A stretch of 64,000 nucleotides of DNA from Microbacterium pullorum (GTDB lineage: Bacteria > Actinomycetota > Actinomycetes > Actinomycetales > Microbacteriaceae). The notes beneath the pieces were generated by a model. The model was not told the DNA's origin. It ran no database searches and worked only from the letters and a program-made list of their open reading frames with translations. Within the stretch, counting starts at the first letter, position 1. The number at the start of each line of letters is the position of its first letter. The position numbers were made by a program, and so were the translations under genes. Location: assembly GCF_014836535.1 (NCBI RefSeq), contig NZ_JACSQP010000002.1:62001-126000 (forward strand), written 5' to 3'. Of the stretch, positions 38,702-47,143 are shown piece after piece.

Positions 38702-39343
38702 TCAGTCCTCGTCGGCGACGGCCTCGGGGACGGTGGCATCCGGTGTCGCGTCGTCGGGGTCCGCCTCACGCGCAGGCTCCGGCTCGGGGGCGAGCTCCTC
38801 GAAGAGCCCTGCCGGGGGCGTGACGATGACCCGGCGTGCGGCGATGTCCACCTCGGGCACGATGGCCTTGACGAACGGCACGAGGATCTCGCGGTCAGCG
38901 TCGTCGGCGGGGCGCACGATGAGCAGGTCCTGCGCGGGCAGATGGTCCACGCGCACGACACGGCCGATGACCGCGTCGTCGCGCACGACGTCGAGTCCCA
39001 CCAGCTGGTGGTCATACCAGGCATCGGGCTCCGGGGCCTCTTCGTCATCGTCCTGGTCGATCCACAGGATCGCGCGCACCAGGGTCTCCGCGGCTTCGCG
39101 GTCGTCCACGCCTTCGAAGAACGCCACCGGGTGCGAGTTCATCCAGCGCAGCTCTCGCACCGTGATGGTCTTGCCGTGCCACGGCGATGCCTCGGGCACC
39201 TGCAGCGTGAAGACGGCGCCGGGGACGAAACGCCCGTCCGGGTCATCGGTGTACAGCTCGAGCTTGAGTGCGCCCTTGAGGCCGTGCGCCTTGACGAGGC
39301 GCCCGACGCGCAGCTGGGCGCGGGGGGTCTTGGAAGCGGACAT
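38702..39343 (-). CDS. rimM: 16S rRNA maturation factor RimM
   Basis: Helps mature the 3' domain of 16S rRNA and binds S19. The 213-aa protein has an N-terminal RimM domain ([21 protein letters not shown]) and a PRC-barrel-like C-domain ([22 protein letters not shown]). The last roughly 35 residues are an acidic, Pro-rich tail (about ten Asp/Glu) absent from typical RimM. The ATG is 1 bp from the khpA stop, so it is tightly coupled with its neighbours. Confidence 0.95.
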   Translation of the reverse strand: MSASKTPRAQLRVGRLVKAHGLKGALKLELYTDDPDGRFVPGAVFTLQVPEASPWHGKTITVRELRWMNSHPVAFFEGVDDREAAETLVRAILWIDQDDDEEAPEPDAWYDHQLVGLDVVRDDAVIGRVVRVDHLPAQDLLIVRPADDADREILVPFVKAIVPEVDIAARRVIVTPPAGLFEELAPEPEPAREADPDDATPDATVPEAVADED

Positions 39344-39344
39344 C

Positions 39345-39575
39345 TCAGTCGTCCGCGACATCGACGCGCACGCGGCGCCCGTCAGCCAGTGCCGACACGA
39401 CGGTGCGCAGCGCCTTGGCCGTGCGTCCGCCGCGCCCGATGACGCGACCCCGGTCGTCGGGGTGCACGCGCACCTCCAGCACGTCACCGCGAGGGGACGT
39501 GGAGGTGTGGACTTTCACGTCGTCCGGGTGATCGACGATCCCCTTGACGACGTGTTCGAGCGCGGCGGCCAGCAA
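39345..39575 (-). CDS. khpA: KH-domain RNA-binding protein KhpA
   Basis: A 76-aa single-KH-domain protein that binds small and messenger RNAs. The GxxG-type loop is visible in VIGRGGRTAKALRTV. The start codon is TTG (39575), four bases after the rpsP stop; the next in-frame candidates would delete the conserved LAAALEHVVKGIVDHP start. It lies between rpsP and rimM as in most actinobacteria and firmicutes. Confidence 0.93.
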   Translation of the reverse strand: MLAAALEHVVKGIVDHPDDVKVHTSTSPRGDVLEVRVHPDDRGRVIGRGGRTAKALRTVVSALADGRRVRVDVADD

Positions 39576-39579
39576 CGGA

Positions 39580-40005
39580 TTACTCGGCGTCGGTGGAGGC
39601 GGCGGGCGCCTCGTCGGACGCAGCCTCGGCGGCAGCAGGCTCGTCGGCCTTCTTCTGCGCCTTGGGCTTGACGACGGACTTCTTCGCGGCGTCGACCTCG
39701 AAGGGCGCCTTCGGCTCGGCCGTCTTCACGGTCGAGACGGCGTTCTTGTCGCCCTTGAACTTGCCCCAGTCACCGGTGAGCTTGAGGAGGGCAGCGACCT
39801 GCTCGGTCGGCTGGGCGCCGACGGAGAGCCAGTACTGCGCGCGCTCCGAGTCGACCTCGATGAACGAGGGCTCCTCAGTCGGGTGGTACTTGCCGATCTC
39901 CTCGATGACGCGACCGTCGCGCTTGGTGCGCGAGTCGGCGACGACGATGCGGTAGTACGGGGCACGGATCTTGCCGAGCCGCTTGAGACGGATCTTGACA
40001 GCCAC
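39580..40005 (-). CDS. rpsP: 30S ribosomal protein S16
   Basis: Small-subunit protein required for 30S assembly. It is 141 aa against about 82 in E. coli: the core ([24 protein letters not shown]) is standard and the last roughly 55 residues are a Lys/Ala/Glu-rich extension seen in actinobacteria. The GTG start has AGGAG 5 nt upstream. It heads the trmD operon, with about 180 bp of leader and promoter region upstream. Confidence 0.96.
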   Translation of the reverse strand: MAVKIRLKRLGKIRAPYYRIVVADSRTKRDGRVIEEIGKYHPTEEPSFIEVDSERAQYWLSVGAQPTEQVAALLKLTGDWGKFKGDKNAVSTVKTAEPKAPFEVDAAKKSVVKPKAQKKADEPAAAEAASDEAPAASTDAE

Positions 40006-40174
40006 AATTCTCCTGAATGTGTTGGAAGGATGAACGTCGCCTGGAGCGTGGGGTGCACACCCGGCAAAAGCTCGGAGGGTGGATCGCGCGTCCGGTTAGA
40101 GGGTCGGTCGGGCGGTCCAGCCTTCTATTTTGCCAGATGCCGGGCCATGCCGCGAACCACCCGTTTCCGCGTGT

Positions 40175-40180
40175 CAGACT
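40175..40180 (+). promoter_or_regulatory. candidate -10 box CAGACT of the carboxylate-amine ligase gene
   Basis: CAGACT followed after 6 nt by ATG 40187. It deviates from TAnnnT at one position but keeps the leaderless spacing seen elsewhere in the window. Confidence 0.4.
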
Positions 40181-40186
40181 GTGCGC

Positions 40187-41350
40187 ATGACGGCGCCCTT
40201 CGCGACATCCGCCCGCTCGTCCGTTGGGCTCGAATGGGAACTCATGCTGGCCGACGGCAGCACCGGCGATCTGGTGCCGCGCGCCCCCGATGTGATCGAG
40301 GCGCTGGGTGATTCCACCGCCCACGAGCGCTTCACCGTGACCGGCGAACTGCTGACGAACACGGTGGAGGTCACCAGCGGCATCGGCAAGACCGTCGCCG
40401 CCGCAGTCGACGACATCGCCGACGCGATCGCGGCGGTGCGCACCGTCACCGACCCGCTCGGGCTGGAGCTGCTGTGCGCCGGCAGCCATCCTTTCGCGCA
40501 GTGGTTCGATCAGCAGGTCACCGACAAGAATCGCTACCACAAGCTCATCGAGCGCACCCAGTGGTGGGGGCGCAACATGATGATCTGGGGCATCCACGTG
40601 CACGTCGGCGTCGACGACGTGAACAAGGTCATGCCGATCGTCAACGCCCTCGCCACCTACCTGCCGCACCTGCAGGCGCTGGCGGCGTCGAGCCCGTTCT
40701 GGGCCGGTGAGAGCACCGGCTACGCCTCCAATCGGGCACTGGTGTTCCAGCAGCTGCCCACGGCGGGGCTGCCCTGGCCGCTGCAGACGTACGCCGAGTA
40801 CGAGGACTATCTCGACGATATGGCGCACACGGGCGTGATGTCGGATGCCACCGAGGTGCGGTGGGACGTACGCCCCGCCCCGCGGTGGGGGACGATCGAG
40901 GTGCGCGCGTGCGACGGCATGTCGACGCTGCCCGAACTGGCCGCGGTGGCCGCTCTCGTACAGGTCCTGGTCGAGCATTTCTCGCGCCAACTCGACGAAG
41001 GACGCGCACTTCCGGTGCTGCAGCCGTGGTTCATCCGCGAGAACAAGTGGCGCGCGGCGCGGTACGGCCTCGACGCCCGCATCATCGTCGACCGCGAGGG
41101 CACGCAGCTGCCCGTGACCGAGCACCTGCGGGACACCGTCGATCGCCTCGCCGATGTGGCGGTCGAGCTCAAGTGCGTGCGCGAGTTCGCCGGGGTGCAG
41201 GGCATTCTCGACGGTGGCGCCAGCTACGCCCGCCAGCTCATGGTCGCAGACGCCGCCGACGGCGACCTGCGCCAAGTGGTGCAGCACCTCATCCGGGAGT
41301 TCCGCGAGGGCCCCACGCTGCGTGAACACCTGAGCCGCCTGCCGCGCTGA
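40187..41350 (+). CDS. YbdK-type carboxylate-amine ligase (glutamate--cysteine ligase family 2)
   Basis: ATP-dependent ligase of 387 aa of the GCS2 family. Conserved features are SVGLEWELMLAD near the start, TGELLTNTVEVTSG, CAGSHPFAQW, the His-rich MIWGIHVHVGVDD and RWDVRPAPRWGTIEVRACDG. Family members show weak glutamate-cysteine ligase activity in vitro; their real substrate is often unknown. Microbacteriaceae are thought to use mycothiol, so a glutathione role is doubtful. It converges on ffh with a hairpin between. Confidence 0.88.
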   Translation: MTAPFATSARSSVGLEWELMLADGSTGDLVPRAPDVIEALGDSTAHERFTVTGELLTNTVEVTSGIGKTVAAAVDDIADAIAAVRTVTDPLGLELLCAGSHPFAQWFDQQVTDKNRYHKLIERTQWWGRNMMIWGIHVHVGVDDVNKVMPIVNALATYLPHLQALAASSPFWAGESTGYASNRALVFQQLPTAGLPWPLQTYAEYEDYLDDMAHTGVMSDATEVRWDVRPAPRWGTIEVRACDGMSTLPELAAVAALVQVLVEHFSRQLDEGRALPVLQPWFIRENKWRAARYGLDARIIVDREGTQLPVTEHLRDTVDRLADVAVELKCVREFAGVQGILDGGASYARQLMVADAADGDLRQVVQHLIREFREGPTLREHLSRLPR

Positions 41351-41369
41351 TCCGGCGGCATCGGGCACC

Positions 41370-41394
41370 GGCGATGGCCTGCTCGGCCACCGCC
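41370..41394. terminator. bidirectional hairpin between the ligase gene and ffh
   Basis: Ten-base arms with one mismatch (GGCGATGGCC / GGCCACCGCC) and a 5-nt loop, midway between two convergent stop codons. It can serve both strands. Confidence 0.65.
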
Positions 41395-41398
41395 CCGC

Positions 41399-42949
41399 TC
41401 AGCTCTTGCCGAACAGCTTCTGGATCTCGGCGAGGTCGGCCTCGCTCGGCGCCTGCTGCGCTGCGCCCAGACCGAATCCGGACCCGGTCGGCGCGGTGGC
41501 CGCGGCGATGCCGGCTTCCTCTGCCGCACGCTTGGCGGGGTTGCCCGAGCGCGACACGGCGCGCTTCTTGGCCTGCTTGCCCCGCTTGGAGGAAGCGCCG
41601 GGCTTGCCGCCCATCGGGCCCATGCCGGGGATGTTGGGCACACCACCGCGGGCGACGGTCTTCATCATCTTCGCGGCCTGGTCGAACCGCTGCACGAGCT
41701 GGTTGACGTCGGTGACCGTCATACCCGAGCCACGTGCGATGCGCAGGCGGCGCGAGCCGTTGAGCACCTTGGGGTTGCGACGCTCCACCGGTGTCATCGA
41801 GCGGATGATGGCCTCGGTACGGTCCAGCTCCCGCTCATCGAAGTCCTCGAGCTGCTGCTTCATCTGGCCCATGCCCGGCAGCATGCCGAGCATCTTCTTC
41901 ATCGAGCCCATCTTCTTGAGCTGCTGCATCTGGTCGAGGAAGTCCTCGAGGGTGAAGCTGTCGGTCGCGAACTTCTCGGCGACCTTTCGAGCTTCTTCCT
42001 CGTCGAACGCCTCCTGGGCCTGCTCGATCAGGGTGAGGATGTCACCGAGGTCGAGGATGCGACTGGCCATGCGGTCGGGGTGGAACGCCTCGAGGTCGTC
42101 GAGGCCCTCCCCCGTGGACGCGTAGATGATGGGGCGACCGGTGACCGAGGCGACCGACAGCGCCGCACCACCGCGCGCGTCGCCGTCGAGCTTGGACAGC
42201 ACGACACCCGTGAAATCGACGCCCTCCTGGAAGGCCTTCGCGGTGTTGACGGCATCCTGACCGATCATCGCGTCGATGACGAACAGCACCTCGTCGGGAT
42301 TGGTCGCCTTGCGGATGTCGGAGGCCTGCTTCATGAGCTCGGCGTCCACGCCCAGGCGACCTGCGGTGTCGATGATGACGACGTCATGCTGTTGACGGCG
42401 CGCAGTCTCCACGCCGTCGCGGGCGACCTGCACCGGGTTGCCGATGCCGTTGCCGGGCTCCGGCGCGTAGACGGCGGCACCCGCCTGTTGGGCCACCACC
42501 TGCAGCTGGTTGACGGCGTTGGGGCGCTGCAGGTCGGCGGCGACCAGCAGCGGCGTGTGGCCGTCCTTCTCGAGCTGCTTGGCGAGCTTGCCGGCGAAGG
42601 TGGTCTTACCCGAACCCTGCAGGCCCGCGAGCATGATGACCGTCGGCGCGGTCTTGGCGAACTGCAGGCGACGCTGCTCGCCGCCGAGGATGCCCACGAG
42701 CTCCTCGTTGACGATCTGCACGACCTGCTGCGCCGGGTTGAGCGCACGGTTCACCTCGTCGCCGAGGGCGCGTTCGCGCACCTTGGCGGTGAACTCCTTC
42801 ACCACCGGCAGCGCGACGTCGGCGTCCAGCAGTGCGCGACGGATCTCGCGCACGGTGCCGTCGACGTCAGCAGCGGTGAGCTTGCCCTTGGTGCGGAGGT
42901 TGCGGAAGGTCTCTGTGAGACGATCTGAGAGCGTGCCGAAGGTAGCCAT
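41399..42949 (-). CDS. ffh: signal recognition particle protein Ffh
   Basis: SRP54 GTPase that binds signal sequences and 4.5S RNA. The protein is 516 aa: four-helix N domain, G domain with P-loop GLQGSGKTT (109-117), DTAGRLGVD and the TKLDG-like LSKLDGDARGG, then the Met-rich M domain (MQQLKKMGSMKKMLGMLPGM and RIARGSGMTVTDVNQL). A Lys-rich tail follows. A TAGAAT box 9 nt before the ATG implies a very short leader. Confidence 0.96.
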   Translation of the reverse strand: MATFGTLSDRLTETFRNLRTKGKLTAADVDGTVREIRRALLDADVALPVVKEFTAKVRERALGDEVNRALNPAQQVVQIVNEELVGILGGEQRRLQFAKTAPTVIMLAGLQGSGKTTFAGKLAKQLEKDGHTPLLVAADLQRPNAVNQLQVVAQQAGAAVYAPEPGNGIGNPVQVARDGVETARRQQHDVVIIDTAGRLGVDAELMKQASDIRKATNPDEVLFVIDAMIGQDAVNTAKAFQEGVDFTGVVLSKLDGDARGGAALSVASVTGRPIIYASTGEGLDDLEAFHPDRMASRILDLGDILTLIEQAQEAFDEEEARKVAEKFATDSFTLEDFLDQMQQLKKMGSMKKMLGMLPGMGQMKQQLEDFDERELDRTEAIIRSMTPVERRNPKVLNGSRRLRIARGSGMTVTDVNQLVQRFDQAAKMMKTVARGGVPNIPGMGPMGGKPGASSKRGKQAKKRAVSRSGNPAKRAAEEAGIAAATAPTGSGFGLGAAQQAPSEADLAEIQKLFGKS

Positions 42950-42958
42950 GATCCCCCG

Positions 42959-42964
42959 ATTCTA
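42959..42964 (-). promoter_or_regulatory. -10 box TAGAAT of ffh
   Basis: TAGAAT on the minus strand 9 nt before the ffh ATG, predicting a leader of only a few nucleotides. Confidence 0.45.
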
Positions 42965-42993
42965 CGTGGATGCCGAGGGTCCCTGCCGCCGGG

Positions 42994-43944
42994 TCATTCC
43001 GGACCGAGCTCCTGGAACAGCGTGAGCTGGAGGTCGGCGGGCCCGCGCAGGCGGGCGTTGAGCGATCGCCACGGCGTCACGCGCGCCGATGCCTGCACCG
43101 TCGCGCCCGCTGCGGCCAGGCGCCGAGCCGCCGCCGCACTGTCGTCGACCTCGAGCGCGACCCGCACCCGGTCACTCGGAGCATCGCCGTCGGTCTCGAC
43201 GTCGTCGATGAACGCGACCTGCGCGGCGTTGGCGATCTCCAGCGTCGCACGGCCGCCCTCGAGGATGACCACCCGGGCACCGCCGTCGGCCTCGTACGCC
43301 TCGGCCTGCGGCATCCCCACGACGTCGCGGTAGAACCCGACCGCTCCCTCGAAGTCGTCGGCGCGCACCACGAGGCGCAGCTGTCTCACCCGGCCTTCGG
43401 GGGCGACCGACGCCAGCGCTCCCGCCAGCAGCGGGGTGAGCTCGGTGCCGCCTGGCCCGCCCTCGGCCCAGGCCCAGACGGCGGCGAACACCGCGCCCGC
43501 GCTCGCGGCGCCGGTGACCTCGGCAGCCAACGGCTCGGCGCCGTCACGGCGCCCGCGCTCGGCCACGGCGCGTGCGAGCCGCAGCTGGCGGATGGCGCGC
43601 TCGCGGTCGAGTTCGGCGGTGAGTCCCATGGCCGCGGTGTGGGTGATGGCGAGGGCCAGGTGGTCGGGGGCGAAGTCGGCGCCGACCGCCGTGAGCGCGT
43701 CGCGCACCGGGACGTCGCCGCCGGTGATCGCAGCCGTCGCGGCGACGAGACGCTCGTCCAGACCCGCCCACAGGATGTCGGCCTTCGAGGCGAAGTAGTT
43801 GAAGAAGCTGGAGCGGCTCACGCCGGCACGCGTCGTGATGTCGGCGATCGAGGTCGCCTCGTAACCGCGCTCGAGGAACAGCTCGCACGCCGCCTCGGCG
43901 AGGGTGTCGCGCGACGAAGCCTTGGGTCTGCCCACGCGGTTCAT
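42994..43944 (-). CDS. TetR-VOC fusion transcriptional regulator
   Basis: A 316-aa two-part protein. Residues about 1-65 are a TetR HTH ([50 protein letters not shown]). Helices to about residue 190 form a TetR-like ligand domain. From about residue 195 a VOC (glyoxalase/bleomycin-resistance) domain runs to the end ([41 protein letters not shown]). Most metal-ligand positions of the VOC fold seem replaced; only the Glu in ATLEI is in place, so it more likely binds a ligand than catalyses. TACGCT lies 6 nt before the ATG. The divergent lipB-lipA pair and an inverted repeat lie upstream. Confidence 0.88.
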   Translation of the reverse strand: MNRVGRPKASSRDTLAEAACELFLERGYEATSIADITTRAGVSRSSFFNYFASKADILWAGLDERLVAATAAITGGDVPVRDALTAVGADFAPDHLALAITHTAAMGLTAELDRERAIRQLRLARAVAERGRRDGAEPLAAEVTGAASAGAVFAAVWAWAEGGPGGTELTPLLAGALASVAPEGRVRQLRLVVRADDFEGAVGFYRDVVGMPQAEAYEADGGARVVILEGGRATLEIANAAQVAFIDDVETDGDAPSDRVRVALEVDDSAAAARRLAAAGATVQASARVTPWRSLNARLRGPADLQLTLFQELGPE

Positions 43945-43950
43945 CCCCTC

Positions 43951-43956
43951 AGCGTA
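43951..43956 (-). promoter_or_regulatory. -10 box TACGCT of the TetR-VOC gene (leaderless)
   Basis: TACGCT on the minus strand 6 nt before ATG 43944. Confidence 0.6.
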
Positions 43957-43988
43957 CGGATGGCCCACCCGAATGCGGGGAACCCCTA

Positions 43989-44009
43989 TTGTTGTACGCA
44001 ATCCAACAA
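43989..44009. promoter_or_regulatory. inverted repeat TTGTTG-N9-CAACAA, candidate TetR-VOC operator
   Basis: Perfect 6-bp arms at 43989-43994 and 44004-44009 in the 89-bp gap between the divergent TetR-VOC and lipB genes. It is the most AT-rich and symmetric element there and has the size of TetR operators. It lies 45 bp from one start and 24 bp from the other, so it could control both. Confidence 0.5.
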
Positions 44010-44033
44010 CGCGGCTCGGTGAAACGGAACGGC

Positions 44034-44672
44034 ATGATCGACATCGTCCACGTGGGGTTCTCCCCCACTCCGGTCCCCTATCGCGACGGCTGGGATCTGC
44101 AGCGCAGCATCCACGGCGAGGTCGTCGCCGGCACGCGCGGCGACGCGGTGCTGCTGCTCGAACACGAGGCCGTGTACACCGCCGGAGCACGCACCGCCCG
44201 CCACGAGCGGCCGACCGACGGCACCCCGGTCATCGACGTCGACCGCGGCGGCAAGATCACCTGGCACGGTCCCGGACAGCTCGTCGGCTACCCGATCGTG
44301 CGCCTGCCGCAGCCGGTGGACGTCGTGGCGCACGTGCGCACGCTCGAAGGACTGCTCATCGAGGCGCTGCGCGCGCACGGGGTCGATGGCCATCGCGTCG
44401 AGGGCCGCAGCGGCGTGTGGGTGCGCCGCCCGCTGTCGGAGGACAAGGTCGCCGCGATCGGCGTACGGGTGCAGCGCGGGGTGACGATGCACGGCTTCGC
44501 CCTCAACTGCGACAACACCCTCTCGGGGTTCCGCGGCATCGTTCCGTGCGGCATCACCGATGCCGGGGTGACGACGCTGAGTGAGGCCGCCGGCGCCCAC
44601 ATCGGCGTGGCCGACGTGCTGCCGACGGTGGAGGCGCTGTTCGCCGCCGCCTACCGCGAGGTCGCCGCGTGA
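44034..44672 (+). CDS. lipB: lipoyl(octanoyl) transferase
   Basis: Transfers octanoyl from ACP to lipoyl domains of dehydrogenase complexes. The protein is 212 aa with the conserved [33 protein letters not shown], base Lys138 ([11 protein letters not shown]) and catalytic Cys172 ([15 protein letters not shown]). The ATG at 44034 is chosen over open sequence reaching 43989 because GAAACGGA precedes it. It overlaps lipA by 4 nt. Confidence 0.95.
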   Translation: MIDIVHVGFSPTPVPYRDGWDLQRSIHGEVVAGTRGDAVLLLEHEAVYTAGARTARHERPTDGTPVIDVDRGGKITWHGPGQLVGYPIVRLPQPVDVVAHVRTLEGLLIEALRAHGVDGHRVEGRSGVWVRRPLSEDKVAAIGVRVQRGVTMHGFALNCDNTLSGFRGIVPCGITDAGVTTLSEAAGAHIGVADVLPTVEALFAAAYREVAA

Positions 44673-45679
44673 GCGGGTGCGCGGCGGGACCTGCGGCGTC
44701 ACCCCCCACGGGAGGACGCAAGCTGCTGCGCCTCGAGGTGCGCAACGCCCAGACACCGATCGAACGCAAGCCGGAATGGATCAAGACGCGCGCGAAGCTC
44801 GGCCCCGAGTACCAGGCGCTGCAGACGCTCGTGAAGACCGAGCAGCTGCACACCGTGTGCCAGGAAGCCGGGTGTCCGAACATCTACGAGTGCTGGGAGG
44901 ACCGCGAGGCGACGTTCCTCATCGGCGGGTCGCAGTGCACGCGCCGGTGCGACTTCTGCCAGATCGACACCGGCAAGCCGGCCGACTACGACACCGACGA
45001 GCCTCGCCGTGTGGCCGACAGCGTCGCGCGCATGCAGCTGCGCTACGCGACGGTCACCGGCGTCGCCCGTGACGATCTGCCCGACGGGGGCGCCTGGCTG
45101 CACGCCGAGACGGTGCGGGCGATCCACGCGCGCATGCCCGGCACGGGGGTGGAGATCCTCGCGACCGACTTCAACGGCGACCCCGACCAGCTGGCGGAGG
45201 TGTTCTCCTCCCGCCCGGAGGTGTTCGCGCACAACGTCGAGACGGTGCCGCGCATCTTCAAGCGCATCCGCCCGGCGTTCCGCTACGAACGCTCGCTCGG
45301 TGTGCTGACCCGGGCGCGCGAGGCCGGCCTCATCACCAAGTCGAACCTCATCCTCGGCATGGGCGAGGAACCCCACGAGGTCGTGCAGGCGCTGTCGGAC
45401 CTCCACGACGCGGGCACCGACATCATCACGATCACCCAGTATCTGCGCCCGAGCCCTCGCCACCTGCCGGTCGCGCGCTGGGTGCGGCCGGAGGAGTTCG
45501 TCGAGTTCAAGGCCGAGGCCGAGCGCATCGGCTTCCTCGGCGTGCTCGCGGGTCCCCTGGTGCGTTCGTCGTACCGCGCCGGGCGGCTGTGGGCGCAGTC
45601 GATGCGGGCGAAAGGCCGCTCACTGCCCGCGGGCCTGGAGCACCTGGGTGAGGATGCCGACTTCGCCCAGGCGGTGTGA
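44669..45679 (+). CDS. lipA: lipoyl synthase
   Basis: Radical-SAM enzyme inserting two sulfurs into the protein-bound octanoyl chain. The protein is 336 aa. The auxiliary cluster motif is Cys64, Cys69 and Cys75 ([12 protein letters not shown]) and the radical-SAM motif CTRRCDFC gives Cys90, Cys94 and Cys97; the RSSYRAG motif with the last ligand Ser is near residue 300. It has a GTG start overlapping lipB (GTGA). Together they make the endogenous lipoate pathway; a lipoate-protein ligase is not in the window. Confidence 0.96.
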   Translation: MSGCAAGPAASPPTGGRKLLRLEVRNAQTPIERKPEWIKTRAKLGPEYQALQTLVKTEQLHTVCQEAGCPNIYECWEDREATFLIGGSQCTRRCDFCQIDTGKPADYDTDEPRRVADSVARMQLRYATVTGVARDDLPDGGAWLHAETVRAIHARMPGTGVEILATDFNGDPDQLAEVFSSRPEVFAHNVETVPRIFKRIRPAFRYERSLGVLTRAREAGLITKSNLILGMGEEPHEVVQALSDLHDAGTDIITITQYLRPSPRHLPVARWVRPEEFVEFKAEAERIGFLGVLAGPLVRSSYRAGRLWAQSMRAKGRSLPAGLEHLGEDADFAQAV

Positions 45680-45697
45680 GATCTGCCGGGCGCTCCG

Positions 45698-46198
45698 CTA
45701 TTCGGCGCTCGTGACGGACTGCACGTGACCGTCGGAGGCGAGGTTCACCAGAAGCACGTCATCGGTCGCATCGGGATCGAGCGCGTATTCGAGCACCGCG
45801 AACGGGTCGGTGCCGCCGTGCTCGTCGGCGAGGATCGTCATGCTCATGAGCTGCAGGGAACGGATGACGTCCACGTGCACGTCGCCCGAGATGTCGACCA
45901 GATACTCCTCGATCGTGTCCCCGAGCCGGTCCTGCTGCTGCAGGATGTACTCGGTCACTTCGCTGGCGCGGTCGTCGAGTTCGGTGACCATCGCGTTGCG
46001 CGCCGACATGTCGATCGTCTCCAGAGTGGAGATCATGGCGGCGGCGATGTCGAGCGCAGCCGAGGACACGTCGTCCTGGTCGGGCGCCGTGAGGTCGACG
46101 GTGACGATCTGGTCGGCGAACTCGACGTTCTCCGACCAGAAGATCGATCCGTCCGGACCCGTTTCGAGAAGTCCGAAGTAGTCGTGCTCGATCGCCAT
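45698..46198 (-). CDS. DUF2004 family protein
   Basis: A 166-aa acidic cytosolic protein matching DUF2004: the N-terminal FGLLETGPDGSIFWSENVEF, a mixed alpha/beta middle (VTEYILQQQDRLGDTIEEYL) and a C-terminal LVNLASDGHVQSV. Function is unknown. It lies between lipA (convergent) and ftsY and is not obviously part of either unit. Confidence 0.8.
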   Translation of the reverse strand: MAIEHDYFGLLETGPDGSIFWSENVEFADQIVTVDLTAPDQDDVSSAALDIAAAMISTLETIDMSARNAMVTELDDRASEVTEYILQQQDRLGDTIEEYLVDISGDVHVDVIRSLQLMSMTILADEHGGTDPFAVLEYALDPDATDDVLLVNLASDGHVQSVTSAE

Positions 46199-46252
46199 AG
46201 TCCTATGAAACCAGTACGGCGCGCTGCACGGTAGTCCGCCGCGCCGCCCCGA

Positions 46253-47125
46253 TCACTCGACGAGCGAAGCCGCGAAGACGTGCGGAGTGAATCCGGTGAG
46301 GTCGTTGATCCCCTCGCCCTGGCCGAGGAGCTTCACGGGGATGCCGGTGCGCTCCTGCACCGCCAGCACGAATCCGCCCTTGGCGGAGCCGTCGAGTTTG
46401 GTCAGCACGAGCCCGGTGACCCCGGCGTGCTGCAGGAACGCCTCGGCCTGCATGACGCCGTTCTGACCGGTCGTGGCGTCGAGCACCAGCAGCACCTCGC
46501 TGATCGGGGCCTGCTTCTCGATGACGCGGCGGATCTTGCCGAGTTCGTCCATCAGCCCGCCCTTGGTGTGGAGGCGACCGGCGGTGTCGACGAGCACGAT
46601 CTCGGTGCCGGTGCGCTTGGCGTACTCGATGGTCTGGAACGCGACCGATGCCGGGTCCTGACCCTCGTGCTGCGGGCGTACGATCGCCGCTCCCCCGCGT
46701 TCGGCCCACGTCGCCAGCTGATCGACGGCGGCAGCACGGAAGGTGTCGGCGGCGCCGACGACCACCGAACGGCCGTAGCGCTGCAGGAACTTGGCGAACT
46801 TGCCGATCGTCGTCGTCTTGCCGACACCGTTGACACCCACCACGAGCACGACGGCGGGGCGCTCGGTGAGCCGCAGCGTCGTGTCGAACTTCGCGAAGTG
46901 CTCCTCGAGGGTCTCCTTCAGCATGCGCTGCAGGTCGCGCGGGTCGGTGGTGCGGAACCGCTCCACCTTCTCGCGCAGCTCCTCGATGATGCGCTCGCTG
47001 ATGTCGGGCCCGAAGTCCGCCGTCAGCAGCGCGGTCTCGAGGTCCTCCCACGTCGTCTCATCGATCGTGGGCTTGACGAACATGCCGCGCAGTGCGCGGC
47101 CGAGCGACCAGGAGTTCTCCGCCAT
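46253..47125 (-). CDS. ftsY: SRP receptor FtsY
   Basis: Membrane-docking GTPase for SRP. It is 290 aa, lacking the long acidic A domain of E. coli FtsY, as usual in actinobacteria. P-loop VVGVNGVGKTTT is at about 96-107, then GADTFRAAAVDQL, DTAGRLHTKGGLMDEL and TKLDGSAKGG. A TAGGCT box lies 6 nt before the ATG, so the transcript appears leaderless although smc is only 18 bp upstream. Confidence 0.96.
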   Translation of the reverse strand: MAENSWSLGRALRGMFVKPTIDETTWEDLETALLTADFGPDISERIIEELREKVERFRTTDPRDLQRMLKETLEEHFAKFDTTLRLTERPAVVLVVGVNGVGKTTTIGKFAKFLQRYGRSVVVGAADTFRAAAVDQLATWAERGGAAIVRPQHEGQDPASVAFQTIEYAKRTGTEIVLVDTAGRLHTKGGLMDELGKIRRVIEKQAPISEVLLVLDATTGQNGVMQAEAFLQHAGVTGLVLTKLDGSAKGGFVLAVQERTGIPVKLLGQGEGINDLTGFTPHVFAASLVE

Positions 47126-47131
47126 GCTTCC

Positions 47132-47137
47132 AGCCTA
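47132..47137 (-). promoter_or_regulatory. -10 box TAGGCT of ftsY (leaderless)
   Basis: TAGGCT on the minus strand in the 18-bp smc-ftsY gap, 6 nt before the ATG at 47125. Confidence 0.55.
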
Positions 47138-47143
47138 GGCGCG

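Noticed and set aside
40187..41350. glutathione biosynthesis from the YbdK-type ligase
   Set aside because: YbdK-type enzymes are poor glutamate-cysteine ligases and no glutathione synthase is present; actinobacteria normally use mycothiol.
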